From Limibacter armeniacum (GTDB taxonomy: Bacteria > Bacteroidota > Bacteroidia > Cytophagales > Flammeovirgaceae), in contig NZ_JBAJNO010000009.1 in NCBI RefSeq assembly GCF_036880985.1, positions 1,860,001 through 1,924,000 of the forward strand: 64,000 nucleotides of DNA, given 5' to 3'. Numbering within the stretch: the stretch's first letter is position 1; each line of letters starts with the position of its first letter. The notes under the pieces were generated by a model. The model was not told the origin of the DNA. It did no database searches and saw only the letters and a list, made by a program, of their open reading frames with translations. Position numbers and translations under genes: made by a program. Below are positions 24,642 through 34,838 of the stretch, piece by piece.

Positions 24642-27600
24642 TTAGTTACCCTCCATTGGGTTCAGCGGTGCCTTCATGTCTTTGGAAGTCACCATATAGA
24701 AGTAGCGAACCTCTCTTCGGAAGTTTTCCAAGATAAACTTCGCTCTCTTGCTACCCGTACGGAAGTGATAACTTCTCAGGATACGCTGCAGGTAGTAACG
24801 TGCTTCATCTTCTTCATCCGTATCGATACGTTGAGCCGATATCAGCTCTTGGTTCATCTTGTCTATGAACGTCATATCCTTATCGTACACGAATGCAACA
24901 CCACCTGTCATACCAGCGCCAAAGTTGTTACCTGTTTCTCCCAAGACAACCACTGTACCTCCTGTCATATATTCACAAGGGTGGTCTCCTGTACCTTCAA
25001 CTACTGCCAAAGCACCAGAGTTTCGAACGGCAAAACGTTCTCCCACTTTTCCTGCAACGAAAAGTTTACCTCCCGTCGCTCCATAAAGACATGTATTACC
25101 AGCCAGGTTTCTCTGCTGACTGACACCGTCTTTTGGTGTGATAATAATATGACCACCATTCATACCTTTACCAACATAATCATTGGCAGTTCCGTGCAGA
25201 TGCAGCAACAATCCTTGCATCAGGTATGCACCAAATGATTGTCCTGCCACCCCTTTCAGGTTGATTGTGATCAGTTCTTTAGGCAACCCTGCCTTACCGT
25301 AAAACTCTGCTACCTGACCACTGATCATCGCCCCAAAGCTTCGGTTAGTATTTCTGATCTCCTTGTGCAACACTGTACGGAAATGCGGACCTCTGATTAC
25401 TGGCATCAGTTCTTCCAGTATTTGCTTTTCGAACTTGTTATCATCCCAAGGAACGTTGGAAGCATGTGTCTGAAGGTTTCCTCCATTTACGTGATATAAC
25501 ACGTCTGAGAAGTCAAATTTCTTGGCAAACTCATCATTGACCACTGACAACAGTTCTGATCTACCAATCACTTCATTCAGGGATGTATAACCCATTTTTG
25601 CCAACAACTCTCTTACCTCTTCCGCAATAGAAGTCAAGTAATTGACAATACCTTTGACTGTTCCTGTATAGTACGCTCTCAGCATTTCATCTTGAGTGGC
25701 TATACCTACACTACATTTGTTCAGGTGACAAACACGCAGGATTTTACATCCAATCGTACTCAGCAATGCTGTCCCGAATGCATAGCTCTCTGCTCCGAGA
25801 ATTGCAGCCTTTATAATGTCCAAACCAGTTTTCAGGCCACCGTCTGTCTGTACTTCTACAAACTCACGAAGTCCATTTGCCTTCAAGGCATTGTGGGCTT
25901 CTGACAACCCAAGTTCCCAAGGGTTACCCGCAAACTTGATGGAACCCAATTGTGCAGCACCTGTACCGCCATCAGCACCTGAGATAATAATCTTATCCGC
26001 ATATGCTTTGGCTACACCTACTGCGATGGTTCCCACTCCTGCTGAAGACACCAGTTTCACACTGACTCTTGCTTTTGGGTTTACCTGCTTAAGGTCAAAA
26101 ATCAGCTGAGCCAAATCCTCAATCGAATAGATATCGTGGTGAGGGGGAGGTGAAATCAGGGTTACACCAGGAATCGTACATCTCAAGGATGCAATCAGTG
26201 GTGTTACCTTCGATCCTGGCAACTGTCCACCTTCACCCGGCTTAGCACCTTGCGCCACCTTGATTTGAATCTCTTCTGCATTTCTCAGGTAATGTGGTGT
26301 AACACCAAACCTACCCGATGCCACTTGCTTGATCTTCGAGTTCTTGATGGTTCCAAAACGGACTGGATCTTCCCCTCCCTCTCCGGAGTTAGAATAACCA
26401 CCTATGATATTCATGGCTTCTGCGATCGCCTCATGTGCTTCAGGGGAAATTGACCCCAGACTCATGGCAGCAGAAGTAAACCTTTTTGTAATTTCTGATG
26501 CAGGCTCAACCTTGCTGATATCGATCGGTTCTCTACCTGAGTTCAACTCAAAGAAGTCCCGAATCATTCGTAGCCCCCTCTGGTTTACCTTATCTCTCAG
26601 CTCCTGATAATCTTCTCCCCTGCCTGTTCTCGCATATTTACGGAGTGCATTCGCTACTTCAGGAGAAAAGTCATGGTATTCGCCTTTTGCTGCGTACTTA
26701 TAGAAACCACCCACTTCAAGCGGGTACATTTTCTTAACACGCTGTATCTTGAATGCTTTCTTGTGAAACTTATCGATTCTGAACTCAATGTCATCATATT
26801 TCAATCCTGAAAGCAATGCCACTGAGCCAGTAAAGCACTCTTCCACAATTTCATTGTTCAGACCAATTGTATCAAACAGTGCTGAGTTCTGGTAACTCTC
26901 TACTGTACAGATACCCATCTTTGACATGATTTTCAACAAACCTGCATTAATGGCTTTCTGTCCTTTGGTCAGGGCTTTCTTGTAAGCAGCTTTGTTTTTA
27001 GCTCCCTGCCTATCCATGGTATCTACAATCGTAGCGAAGAATAGGTAAGGATAAACTGCTGTAGCACCAAATGCCAACATGACAGCCGCAGAGTGAGAGT
27101 CATATACTTCTCCTGATACTGCTACAATGGACACCTTGCTTCTCAGTGAGTGCTTAGCCAAGACCTGATTGATATATCCAACAGCCATTGCCATTGGAAT
27201 CAGCTTACGTGATGCAGAAAGCGTTCTATCATCCAATATCAATACATGAGCACCTTCATTGATTGCTCTTATAGCTGACTCTCCCAGTTTATGCAATGAA
27301 GCCTTTAGGTCTGCTTCATAATGCGTATAAAGCGTCTTGCACTTATATGCTGGATCATAAAGCTGTTTCCCTTCTGTGCCAAAGCTTTTCAGCACCTCTA
27401 CCTTTTCGTATGAAAGGATTGGGTTCATGGACTTCAACCTATGTGCGTTGGTAGATCCATCTCGCAATACGTTGTTCCTTGCGCCAAAGCTGATACTGGT
27501 ACTCATCACCACTTTTTCACGAAGTGGGTCAATTGGGGGGTTTGTTACCTGTGCAAATTTCTGACGGAAGAAGTCTGTAAAGTTACGTTGCACTTTACTG

Positions 27601-29078
27601 AAACATGCCAAAGGAGTGTCATCTCCCATAGAGCCTGTTTCCTCTTTACCATTCTCCACCATTGGTGAAATAACCTGCTCTACCAGTTCATTTGTATAGT
27701 TGTGGTAGCGCTGTTTTTCAACTAGGTTATCATCCCTGTAATCAGACAGGTCAAAATAGTTTTTATCAATATGCTCCATCAGGAAAGCGCTATTTTCATT
27801 TAGCCACTTACCCCAAGGTGCTTTGTTTTTCAGATACTCATTTATGTCGCCATTCTTCAGGATTGTTCCATAGCGGAGGTCAATCCCAATCATCTGACCA
27901 CTCTTCAGTTTTCCTTGCTCCTTGATATTCTGCTCATCAAGGTCAATTACCCCATATTCACTGCTGATCACAATTCTGTCATCATTTGTGATGATATACT
28001 TGGCAGGACGCAGACCGTTTCTGTCCAAGATACAAGCAAGGTAACGTCCATCGGTCAGGTTCAATGCTGCAGGACCATCCCAAGCCTCAAAGTTGCAGGA
28101 AGCATACTCGTAGAAGGTACGCAACCCTGAATCCATATGAGGTGCGTTTTGCCAAGGTGCGGGCACTACGCTTCTTGCTGCCTGAAAGAAATCCATTCCG
28201 TTTGCTAGCAAGTACTCAAAGTAGTTGTCCAGCGTACCGCTGTCACTCGTACCTTTACTCAGGATCGGGTAAATTCTTTTCTGCTCTTCCTTGTCATAAA
28301 CTTCACTTTCAAATACCTCCTCACGGATTTTCACATTGAAGCGGTTGGCTTGAATAGAGTTTATCTCACCATTGTGTGCCAATGTGCGGAAAGGCTGTGC
28401 CAGTTTCCAACGAGGCAACGTGTTGGTGGAAAAGCGTTGATGGAATAGCGCAAAGCTTACCTCAAAGTCATCCTCCTGCAGGTCAGGGTATAAATCTTTG
28501 ATGAAAGTGGGCATTACAAGCCCTTTATAGGAGACCACATCTTCAGAGAAAGAAGGGATATAGAAATCTTCTTCACTCTCAAAGTGGTGTTCAATTTCTT
28601 TACGGGTAAGATATAGCAATGCTTGGAAGCGCTTGGTCGACATCAATGCACCTGGCACTACAAATGCCTGTACAATCTCAGGCATCACTTCTAGAGCCTG
28701 TTTTCCCAATGCTTCTTTGTTGGTAGGTACATTTCGGAAGAAAAGCACCTGAAGGTCATTCTGACGGCAATAGTCCGTAAACACTTCCCTTTGCGAAGGT
28801 TCTGTCAAGAACAGCATCGCCACTGCATAACGCTCCGGCAAATCAAAGCCATTCATTTCAGCAACCCTGCGCATAAAACGGTCGGGCATGGAGAAAAGGA
28901 ATCCACTTCCGTCTCCACTTTTTCCGTCTGCTGCCACAGCACCCCTATGCATCATTCGTGACAGAGCCTCGATTGCATCGAGCGTCATCTGCCTCGAAGG
29001 AACATTCTTGTAGTTGGCAAGCATGCCAAAGCCACAATTGTCCTTAAAAGCGGTAATTCTATCTTTCATAAGGCTCAA
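24642..29078 (-). CDS. gltB: Glutamate synthase large subunit
   Basis: GltB makes glutamate from glutamine and 2-oxoglutarate in ammonia assimilation. The 1478 residues contain the N-terminal type II amidotransferase domain (Cys15 in KDNCGFGMLAN becomes the N-terminal nucleophile after removal of a 14-residue propeptide), a central domain, the FMN-binding synthase domain (SSAGVGTIAVGVAKAYADKI, then GADGGTGAAQLGSIK), a 3Fe-4S Cys cluster (CKILRVCHLNKCSVGIAT) and the C-terminal beta-helix with many Gly-rich turns. Length is normal. It forms an operon with the frameshifted gltD. A perfect minus-strand -7 box (TATATTTG, 29246-29253) lies about 170 bases upstream. Confidence 0.96.
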   Translation of the reverse strand: MSLMKDRITAFKDNCGFGMLANYKNVPSRQMTLDAIEALSRMMHRGAVAADGKSGDGSGFLFSMPDRFMRRVAEMNGFDLPERYAVAMLFLTEPSQREVFTDYCRQNDLQVLFFRNVPTNKEALGKQALEVMPEIVQAFVVPGALMSTKRFQALLYLTRKEIEHHFESEEDFYIPSFSEDVVSYKGLVMPTFIKDLYPDLQEDDFEVSFALFHQRFSTNTLPRWKLAQPFRTLAHNGEINSIQANRFNVKIREEVFESEVYDKEEQKRIYPILSKGTSDSGTLDNYFEYLLANGMDFFQAARSVVPAPWQNAPHMDSGLRTFYEYASCNFEAWDGPAALNLTDGRYLACILDRNGLRPAKYIITNDDRIVISSEYGVIDLDEQNIKEQGKLKSGQMIGIDLRYGTILKNGDINEYLKNKAPWGKWLNENSAFLMEHIDKNYFDLSDYRDDNLVEKQRYHNYTNELVEQVISPMVENGKEETGSMGDDTPLACFSKVQRNFTDFFRQKFAQVTNPPIDPLREKVVMSTSISFGARNNVLRDGSTNAHRLKSMNPILSYEKVEVLKSFGTEGKQLYDPAYKCKTLYTHYEADLKASLHKLGESAIRAINEGAHVLILDDRTLSASRKLIPMAMAVGYINQVLAKHSLRSKVSIVAVSGEVYDSHSAAVMLAFGATAVYPYLFFATIVDTMDRQGAKNKAAYKKALTKGQKAINAGLLKIMSKMGICTVESYQNSALFDTIGLNNEIVEECFTGSVALLSGLKYDDIEFRIDKFHKKAFKIQRVKKMYPLEVGGFYKYAAKGEYHDFSPEVANALRKYARTGRGEDYQELRDKVNQRGLRMIRDFFELNSGREPIDISKVEPASEITKRFTSAAMSLGSISPEAHEAIAEAMNIIGGYSNSGEGGEDPVRFGTIKNSKIKQVASGRFGVTPHYLRNAEEIQIKVAQGAKPGEGGQLPGSKVTPLIASLRCTIPGVTLISPPPHHDIYSIEDLAQLIFDLKQVNPKARVSVKLVSSAGVGTIAVGVAKAYADKIIISGADGGTGAAQLGSIKFAGNPWELGLSEAHNALKANGLREFVEVQTDGGLKTGLDIIKAAILGAESYAFGTALLSTIGCKILRVCHLNKCSVGIATQDEMLRAYYTGTVKGIVNYLTSIAEEVRELLAKMGYTSLNEVIGRSELLSVVNDEFAKKFDFSDVLYHVNGGNLQTHASNVPWDDNKFEKQILEELMPVIRGPHFRTVLHKEIRNTNRSFGAMISGQVAEFYGKAGLPKELITINLKGVAGQSFGAYLMQGLLLHLHGTANDYVGKGMNGGHIIITPKDGVSQQRNLAGNTCLYGATGGKLFVAGKVGERFAVRNSGALAVVEGTGDHPCEYMTGGTVVVLGETGNNFGAGMTGGVAFVYDKDMTFIDKMNQELISAQRIDTDEEDEARYYLQRILRSYHFRTGSKRAKFILENFRREVRYFYMVTSKDMKAPLNPMEGN

Positions 29079-29501
29079 GTGTTAGTCTTTTTGGTGAGTC
29101 GTAAAAATCGATGAGAAAGAGCTGGGTTTTGTAAAGCTTTCGGTGCTTTTCAGCATGGAGTCCATGTAATGTTTTGGTTACCCCTTCCCACAATTTCACT
29201 TGTGATGAAATAAAACTAAGACATTTCCTGTTTCGGTATTATTTCCAAATATAATCTTAATTTTTAAAAAATAAATAAAATTTTAAACTTAAATATGAAA
29301 TTTTCTCATAATTTCGGTGTATTATTTACATTTAATTCATCCGTTCACAACAACCGATTTCATGTAAGAAAAACACCTTAACAGGACTCCTTGTACCTCA
29401 TTTATCTGGAGATTGTTTGTAAGGAATTATAGTCATATATTATAGTAGTTTCCTCACGCCATTACAGCTAACCTCAGATTCTCCATCCACAAATTCTTTC
29501 C
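29079..29501. other. Intergenic region upstream of gltB (423 bp)
   Basis: The part next to gltB probably forms its long leader, with a perfect minus-strand -7 box at 29246-29253 but no well-placed -33 element. The remainder is AT-rich and drives the divergent lipoprotein gene at 29502. No gene is seen. Confidence 0.4.
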
Positions 29502-29993
29502 ATGAAAACTGCTAGAATATTCCTTCCAATACTACTGCTAACCGGTTGTTGCAAAAGCATCCCTTCAACAGATATCATCAAGCCTGAAATAACCATTGAA
29601 GTCTCTGATGCGATCAACTCAAAAACCTATTCATCCAAAGACACAAGTAAATTTCAGATCCCATTTGAAACCAATGAGGGGATAGTAAGCATCAATATCA
29701 AATGCCACGACAAAGGAGGGATCAGGCAACTGGACTACAATATGAATTCTGGTATTTTGGAGCGGTACCATACAGAAAAGTTCTTGGTAGACGAAAGCAA
29801 AGACCCGCTTCACAAAACACTGACCTACCATGGTTCTGATAAGTGCATAGAACAAATCATCAATATGCCGATCATGATTAAACCCATGAATGAAAATGGT
29901 GTGGTTGAGTTTTCGGTTACAGCGGAAGACTTCGGGGGCAACTCTAAAAATATTAATAAGGAAGAGACTCCTACAATCAAAATCCATTTTTAG
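29502..29993 (+). CDS. Predicted lipoprotein of unknown function
   Basis: This 163-residue protein has a type II signal peptide with lipobox LLTGC at about residue 16. The mature part is beta-rich, with a stretch (FQIPFETNEGIVSINIKCHD, then GGIRQLDYNMNSG and VVEFSVTAEDFGGNSKNIN) that reads like a single Ig-like or cadherin-like domain in which something responds to a change or damage term. Three Cys residues after the lipid anchor may pair. I cannot name the family. It is divergent from gltB and is followed by a separate DUF4382 lipoprotein gene. Confidence 0.65.
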   Translation: MKTARIFLPILLLTGCCKSIPSTDIIKPEITIEVSDAINSKTYSSKDTSKFQIPFETNEGIVSINIKCHDKGGIRQLDYNMNSGILERYHTEKFLVDESKDPLHKTLTYHGSDKCIEQIINMPIMIKPMNENGVVEFSVTAEDFGGNSKNINKEETPTIKIHF

Positions 29994-30163
29994 CGGATGA
30001 TGAAAAAGGGGGGTAAATGTTAAAAATGTGTTATGTGCTGTAGAAAAATGGGATTAATACAAGTCTCATCTTAAAAAAAGTAAATTTTCATATAATATGG
30101 AATATTTCTTGGAAGAAGTATTTACAAAAGTATCTATTTCTATTTTTCTCAAATGCACACATT

Positions 30164-31054
30164 ATGAAAAAGCACATTATTAGAGTTGTCTCTATTTTTG
30201 GACTTGCGGCTCTTGCAGCCTGTACGTCAAGCAAAAAAGAGGAAAACGCCAGTCCACTTAATGATAAAGTAAGACTGAATGTCATCCTTGTAGATGCACC
30301 TGCCAACTATGACGAAGTCAACATTGATATTCAAGATGTAATGGTTGACTACACTACCTACAGCGAAACCTCAACTGAAGAGAACTGGGTATCGCTGGAT
30401 CAAATGAACCCCAACATTTACAACTTATTAGAACTAACTGCTGGCGCTGAAGCAATGCTAGGCGACATTGAATTCCCTGCAGGGCACCTGAATAATGTGA
30501 GACTGATTTTGGGTGACAGTAACACAGTTATAATAGACAATAAGAAACACCACCTAACAACACCAAGTGGACAGACTTCAGGACTTAAAGTAAAAGTAGA
30601 TGCTGAAATGAATCCTGGTCTTGCCTATACACTAACACTTGATTTTGATGCCAACCGCTCTATCGTAGAGGCTGGTAACTCTGGCAAGTATAACCTAAAG
30701 CCTGTGATCAGAGCTTCTATGGATGCTTATGGCGGATCAGTAACAGGTATTGTTAATCCTGTAGAAGAGTCATTCAGAGTTGAAGTACTGGCTGGAGAAA
30801 CAGTAGTAGCAGGAACAGAAACCAACGATGGGCAATTCCTGTTGAAAGGAATCGAAGCTGGGGCTTACTCATTGGCAGTTGTACCTTTTGAGGGCAGCAT
30901 CTACGTAGCTGACACAACAGACATCATCATTGTAGATCAGGAAATCAACACGTTGGAGCCAATTACATTGATTGAAATGGAAACAGAAGAAACAAGTGAT
31001 GACACAACTACTGAAGAAGGTGACAACACTGATACTGAAGAAAGCAGTAACTAA
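30164..31054 (+). CDS. DUF4382 lipoprotein
   Basis: This 296-residue protein has a lipobox at LAAC (about residue 20). Residues about 35-190 are a DUF4382 domain (VRLNVILVDAPANYDEVNI, with DIQDVMVDY, NIYNLLELTAGAEAMLGDIE and PAGHLNNVRLIL). A carboxypeptidase-regulatory-like beta domain follows (about 195-270; GSVTGIVNPVEESFRVEVLA), then a low-complexity acidic Thr/Glu tail of about 30 residues. DUF4382 proteins are common exported lipoproteins of Bacteroidota and marine bacteria with no established function. The acidic tail could be a spacer or metal-binding segment. The gene ends at a bidirectional terminator shared with the converging M28 peptidase. Confidence 0.85.
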   Translation: MKKHIIRVVSIFGLAALAACTSSKKEENASPLNDKVRLNVILVDAPANYDEVNIDIQDVMVDYTTYSETSTEENWVSLDQMNPNIYNLLELTAGAEAMLGDIEFPAGHLNNVRLILGDSNTVIIDNKKHHLTTPSGQTSGLKVKVDAEMNPGLAYTLTLDFDANRSIVEAGNSGKYNLKPVIRASMDAYGGSVTGIVNPVEESFRVEVLAGETVVAGTETNDGQFLLKGIEAGAYSLAVVPFEGSIYVADTTDIIIVDQEINTLEPITLIEMETEETSDDTTTEEGDNTDTEESSN

Positions 31055-31073
31055 TGCTTTCTTCAAATAAGAA

Positions 31074-31104
31074 AAAAAGGGATGCTATTACGGCATCCCT
31101 TTTT
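31074..31104. terminator. Bidirectional terminator overlapping the M28 stop codon
   Basis: A perfect 12-bp stem (AAAAAGGGATGC against GCATCCCTTTTT) lies between converging genes. The stop codon of the peptidase (31088-31090) sits inside the hairpin loop. Confidence 0.85.
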
Positions 31105-32383
31105 CTATGTCTAAACTGTCTGAGAAATCTCTGATCAGCTGAAATGCTCCCTGAAAACGACTCAAAGGCACTTTTCCTGTATCATATATATCATGATAAT
31201 GTTGCCATGACTTCCCCATCAGGTAGAAAAAAAATGAAGGCACCCCTGCCTCTGTAAAGAAATAATGGTCTGAGTTTGCGGCTTTACCTCTCTTCTGTAT
31301 CACAGGTAAGTATTGTTTTTCGGAATTAATATCCGTCAACAAATTAAATTCTTTTTCAAATACAGCCCCGTTAACTGCCATCATGCCTTCTTCTCCAGAA
31401 GCAAACAAGTCAAGATTGATCAGAAAACGAATATCCTTCAAATCAAATAATGGGTTCTCCACATAATATCGAGACCCCACCAAACCAGCTTCTTCAGCCG
31501 CAAATCCCATGAATACTACTGAATGTTCAGGAGGGTTTACCTTATACCAACGAGATAACTCTAACAGCATCGCTACTCCTGTCGCATTGTCATTTCCTCC
31601 AGGAAAATACACTTGTTTTCCTATACTCCCTAAATGGTCATAATGGGCTGAAAATACGACATACTGTGTAGCTTGCTTTGTCCCTTCTATATAACCGATT
31701 ACATTCTGCGTCTGATAAGCGGGTTGCCACTCTGCTCTGACATGTATTTCAATTTCCTCAGCATTATACTTTTCCAGAGTAGCCTTTCTCACAATCAACT
31801 TTGAAACGTCTCCCTGCTTTCTACTGACGCCAAAAGTTAGTTTATCAACCAAGAGGATTACACCAGCAGCTTTTTTTAGTTTCTCAGGTACTACTCGGGG
31901 CCACATCACTGCATCCCGCTCAAACTTGCTATCGTAGACCAATACTTTTCCTTGTATATCTTTCGCAGAAAAATATGCCACTAACTTCTCATGATTTTCA
32001 AAGACTGAATCAGGAATGTACACCAAAGTACCTTTCACATTAGCGGAAGCAGAAGCTGGATGAACAATAAAGTCTTCCCCAAGTTTAAGTGAGTGATCAC
32101 CTACTTTTAACTTAGCCTTTTCAGGAAATGCATTAACGGGCATTGTAAACGACTGAAAGTAAGTATCACCAAAAGGTTTTAGCCCATTCGCTTCAAACTG
32201 CTTTTGAATAAAGTCTGCAGCTTTACGGTCTCCCCCATAGGTATATCCCCTGCCATGCATTTTTTTGGAACAGAGCTTTGCAATATTTTTTCGTACCCGA
32301 TTCATATCCTGTGCAGATAAACTGACAATGCAGCAATACATAAAGATATTTAACAATAAGGCTCTTGTTATTAGGCTATTCAT
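31088..32383 (-). CDS. M28 family zinc aminopeptidase, exported
   Basis: This 431-residue protein has a signal peptide (LLLNIFMYCCIVSLSAQ) and an M28 peptidase fold with an inserted PA-like domain (about 100-215). The zinc-ligand motifs are visible: VFSAHYDHLG (His), GGNDNATGVA (bridging Asp), FAAEEAGLVGS (catalytic and ligand Glu), NLDLFA (Asp) and a C-terminal His in NSDHYFF. These define a two-zinc exopeptidase that trims N-terminal residues in the periplasm or outside the cell. It lies just downstream of pgk on the same strand, but a terminator between them indicates separate transcription. Substrate preference is unknown. Confidence 0.9.
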   Translation of the reverse strand: MNSLITRALLLNIFMYCCIVSLSAQDMNRVRKNIAKLCSKKMHGRGYTYGGDRKAADFIQKQFEANGLKPFGDTYFQSFTMPVNAFPEKAKLKVGDHSLKLGEDFIVHPASASANVKGTLVYIPDSVFENHEKLVAYFSAKDIQGKVLVYDSKFERDAVMWPRVVPEKLKKAAGVILLVDKLTFGVSRKQGDVSKLIVRKATLEKYNAEEIEIHVRAEWQPAYQTQNVIGYIEGTKQATQYVVFSAHYDHLGSIGKQVYFPGGNDNATGVAMLLELSRWYKVNPPEHSVVFMGFAAEEAGLVGSRYYVENPLFDLKDIRFLINLDLFASGEEGMMAVNGAVFEKEFNLLTDINSEKQYLPVIQKRGKAANSDHYFFTEAGVPSFFFYLMGKSWQHYHDIYDTGKVPLSRFQGAFQLIRDFSDSLDIEKGMP

Positions 32384-32401
32384 ACGGTCTCTCTGGTTTG
32401 G

Positions 32402-32440
32402 ATAAAAATAAAACCCGACAACGGAAAGCTGCCGGGTTTC
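32402..32440 (-). terminator. Intrinsic terminator of pgk
   Basis: Read on the minus strand, a 12-bp stem begins AAACCCGGCAGC and closes with GTTGTCGGGTTT (two G-U pairs), followed by TATTTTTATC. Confidence 0.75.
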
Positions 32441-32463
32441 ATATCACTAGTTAGCTAAGGCTA

Positions 32464-33654
32464 TTATGCTTTCAGTGCTGCAATACCAGGCAACTCTTTA
32501 CCTTCCATCAGCTCAAGCATAGCTCCACCACCTGTCGAGATGTAAGATACTTTATCACCAAAGCCAAGTGTATTGACAGCCGCAGCTGAGTCACCACCAC
32601 CAATCAGTGAGAAAGCACCGCTTTTCTCTGTTGCTTCAGCTACTGCTTCTGCAACTTTCACAGTACCGCTAGCAAAGTTTTCAAATTCAAATACTCCCAT
32701 TGGTCCATTCCAAAGGATTGTTTTTGATGCTTTGATTACATCTGCAAATTGCTGCTCTGCTTTAGGACCGATATCCAATCCCATATGTCCTTCTGGAATT
32801 TCCATATTGTCAACTTCGATGCATACACCATCATTAGAGAATGAAGTGTTCGCACGAGAATCAACTGGTAACAACAGGTTTACACCTTTTTCTTCTGCTT
32901 TCTTGATCAGCTCAAGTGCCAAATCCAATTTATCTTCCTCACAAAGGGAGCTTCCGATAGAACCACCTTTCGCTTTGAAGAAAGTATAAGCCATACCACC
33001 ACCAATGATGATATTGTTGGCAACATTCAGCATTTTTTCAATGATCAGGATCTTATCTGAAACCTTAGCACCACCCATAATGGCTGTCACAGGTTTTTTA
33101 CCACTTTCAAGTACTTCTTTAGATGCCTCGATCTCACGGCCCATTGTAAAGCCGGCTACCTTGTCATCCATGAATTTAGCGATTACAGCTGTCGAAGCAT
33201 GCGCACGGTGAGCCGTACCAAATGCATCCATCACCCATACATCACCACGAGATGCCAGTTTCTGAGCAAACTCTTCGTTACCTTTTTTCTCTTCCTTATA
33301 GAATCTGAGGTTATCAAGCAATATCACCTCACCCGGCTTAAGGTCGGCTGCCATCTGATCTGCTTCAGCACCAATGCAGTCACCTCCAAATTTCACTTCT
33401 ACACCAAGTTTTTCTGAAAGTGGCTTAACGATGTGTTTCAAGGAATACTTTTCCTCATATACATCAGCTGGACGTCCCATATGAGACATTAGGATAGCCG
33501 AACCACCATCTTCCAAAATCTTCTTCACAGTAGGAATTACCGCATCGATTCTTGTATAATCTCTTACTGTAAAGTCATTGTTCAAAGGTACATTCAAGTC
33601 AACCCTTACGACAGCTTTCTTGCCGCTGAAATTATAGTCTGCTACAGTTTTCAT
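32464..33654 (-). CDS. pgk: Phosphoglycerate kinase
   Basis: Glycolytic and gluconeogenic kinase transferring phosphate between 1,3-bisphosphoglycerate and ADP. The 396 residues contain the N-terminal substrate domain ([10 protein letters not shown], then SHMGRP and LLDNLRFY), the hinge, and the C-terminal nucleotide domain ([11 protein letters not shown], then GGGDSAAAV and [13 protein letters not shown]). All signature segments look intact and the length is normal. It is transcribed alone with its own terminator; gap is not adjacent. Confidence 0.97.
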   Translation of the reverse strand: MKTVADYNFSGKKAVVRVDLNVPLNNDFTVRDYTRIDAVIPTVKKILEDGGSAILMSHMGRPADVYEEKYSLKHIVKPLSEKLGVEVKFGGDCIGAEADQMAADLKPGEVILLDNLRFYKEEKKGNEEFAQKLASRGDVWVMDAFGTAHRAHASTAVIAKFMDDKVAGFTMGREIEASKEVLESGKKPVTAIMGGAKVSDKILIIEKMLNVANNIIIGGGMAYTFFKAKGGSIGSSLCEEDKLDLALELIKKAEEKGVNLLLPVDSRANTSFSNDGVCIEVDNMEIPEGHMGLDIGPKAEQQFADVIKASKTILWNGPMGVFEFENFASGTVKVAEAVAEATEKSGAFSLIGGGDSAAAVNTLGFGDKVSYISTGGGAMLELMEGKELPGIAALKA

Positions 33655-33842
33655 TAAGTGTTTTTTAAGTATAATAGATGTTATTTGGTTTTCTCAATCA
33701 AGAAAAAAGTCATCCCCAATCAATACTCAGTTTTGGTATTATTACGATTCCTGTTTTTGAAACCGCCCTCTAAATTAGAAGTAAGAACTGCATTAAAAAA
33801 TGATTTTTATTAGTCCTGAAAAGTATGGTTATCCCTAGACAA

Positions 33843-33877
33843 TAAAAAAACTGGCAGCTCCATACTACCAGTTTTCG
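33843..33877 (-). terminator. Intrinsic terminator of the LEA-like lipoprotein gene
   Basis: An 11-bp stem (AAAACTGGTAG against CTGCCAGTTTT on the minus strand, one G-U pair) with a 7-base loop is followed by a run of T residues. Confidence 0.8.
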
Positions 33878-33901
33878 AAATAACTAAACTGTTTTGCTGT
33901 A

Positions 33902-34498
33902 TTATTCCTTAGCACTTTGGATAAAACTGGTGACATCTCCCACAGTTCTGAAGCTACTCCATTGGCTATCCACTTTTTCCTTTGGGATTCCCATTTCCTG
34001 AGTTAGCATATTATGCAGCTGCTGCCAAGCAGTTCCACCACTACAGATTTCACTAAGAGGAGTATCACTGGTAATATTACTTGCACTGAGGTCAAAACCA
34101 CTTTTCTTGGCAATCTCAGCCAAAGAGCTATTAACACTCTCCATACTCATTTCACTAGCAGTACCTCTCACTGTCGAAGTTGTTGCATTCCAACTGTCTT
34201 CAGCTTCACTTCTTGCCTTATCAGCAGCCTTGTTAGTCATGTCTTCAGCATCATCAGCCATTTCAGAAGCTCTCTCAGAGGCATCATCCACCATTTCTTT
34301 ACCCCTCGTAGTGGCATCATCCATCATTTCGCTTCCTCTGTTGTAAGCATCACTTGACATGTCTTCGACTTCATCTCCAGTTTCTCTAGCTGACTCACTC
34401 ACACGGTCAGCAGCTCTCTCAGTGTCATTTTTGGTATCTTTACATCCAGTAAAACCAAAAGCAATTAATGTTGATAGTAACAAAATTTTGAGTTTCAT
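33902..34498 (-). CDS. Lipoprotein with LEA-like helical repeats and ACP-like C-terminal domain
   Basis: This 198-residue protein has a lipobox at FTGC (residue 19). Residues about 25-110 form charged, Ala/Asp/Glu-rich amphipathic repeats with an approximate 11-residue period (for example DDATTRGKEMV, DDASERASEMA, DDAEDMTNKAA). This resembles LEA group 3 or apolipoprotein-like helices associated with desiccation or membrane stress. Residues about 125-198 form a compact helical domain resembling an acyl carrier protein in spacing (SDTPLSEIC, then GIPKEKVDSQWSSFRTVGD and VTSFIQ), but the phosphopantetheine-carrying D-S-L motif is not present. The functional link is inference. No operon partners. 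Confidence 0.65.
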   Translation of the reverse strand: MKLKILLLSTLIAFGFTGCKDTKNDTERAADRVSESARETGDEVEDMSSDAYNRGSEMMDDATTRGKEMVDDASERASEMADDAEDMTNKAADKARSEAEDSWNATTSTVRGTASEMSMESVNSSLAEIAKKSGFDLSASNITSDTPLSEICSGGTAWQQLHNMLTQEMGIPKEKVDSQWSSFRTVGDVTSFIQSAKE

Positions 34499-34780
34499 AG
34501 TCGGTTGTTTTTTGTTGAGTAATGATACAGTTTACCTGAATGCCAATAGGCTCCGTAATACTTAATACACTCCCATTACATGATTATCCGATGACAAGGC
34601 CATCGGCAGTCACAGCATCTATACAGTTAGTTAGCAAAGTCATGTGCATGTATACTATCACTGTTAATTTATTACAGATAAATTTCTTACATGCAACAAT
34701 CTTATATTAATGAAATGGTATTCTTAAAATGATGATATCAAAACCCCATTTCATTCACATTCAGCTATTTAATAATATAA

Positions 34781-34815
34781 AAAAAACTCCTGAAACTTAC
34801 ACGTTTCAGGAGTTT
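34781..34815. terminator. Intrinsic terminator of ruvB
   Basis: A perfect 13-bp stem (AAACTCCTGAAAC against GTTTCAGGAGTTT) is followed on the minus strand by a T run. It lies just past the ruvB stop codon. Confidence 0.85.
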
Positions 34816-34838
34816 CCATTGCCTCAACCAACACCACT

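Noticed and set aside
24531-25238. Long antisense open frame of 235 codons over gltB
   Set aside because: Shadow of the GC-skewed gltB coding strand; no start context, no domain, and it overlaps conserved GltB sequence.
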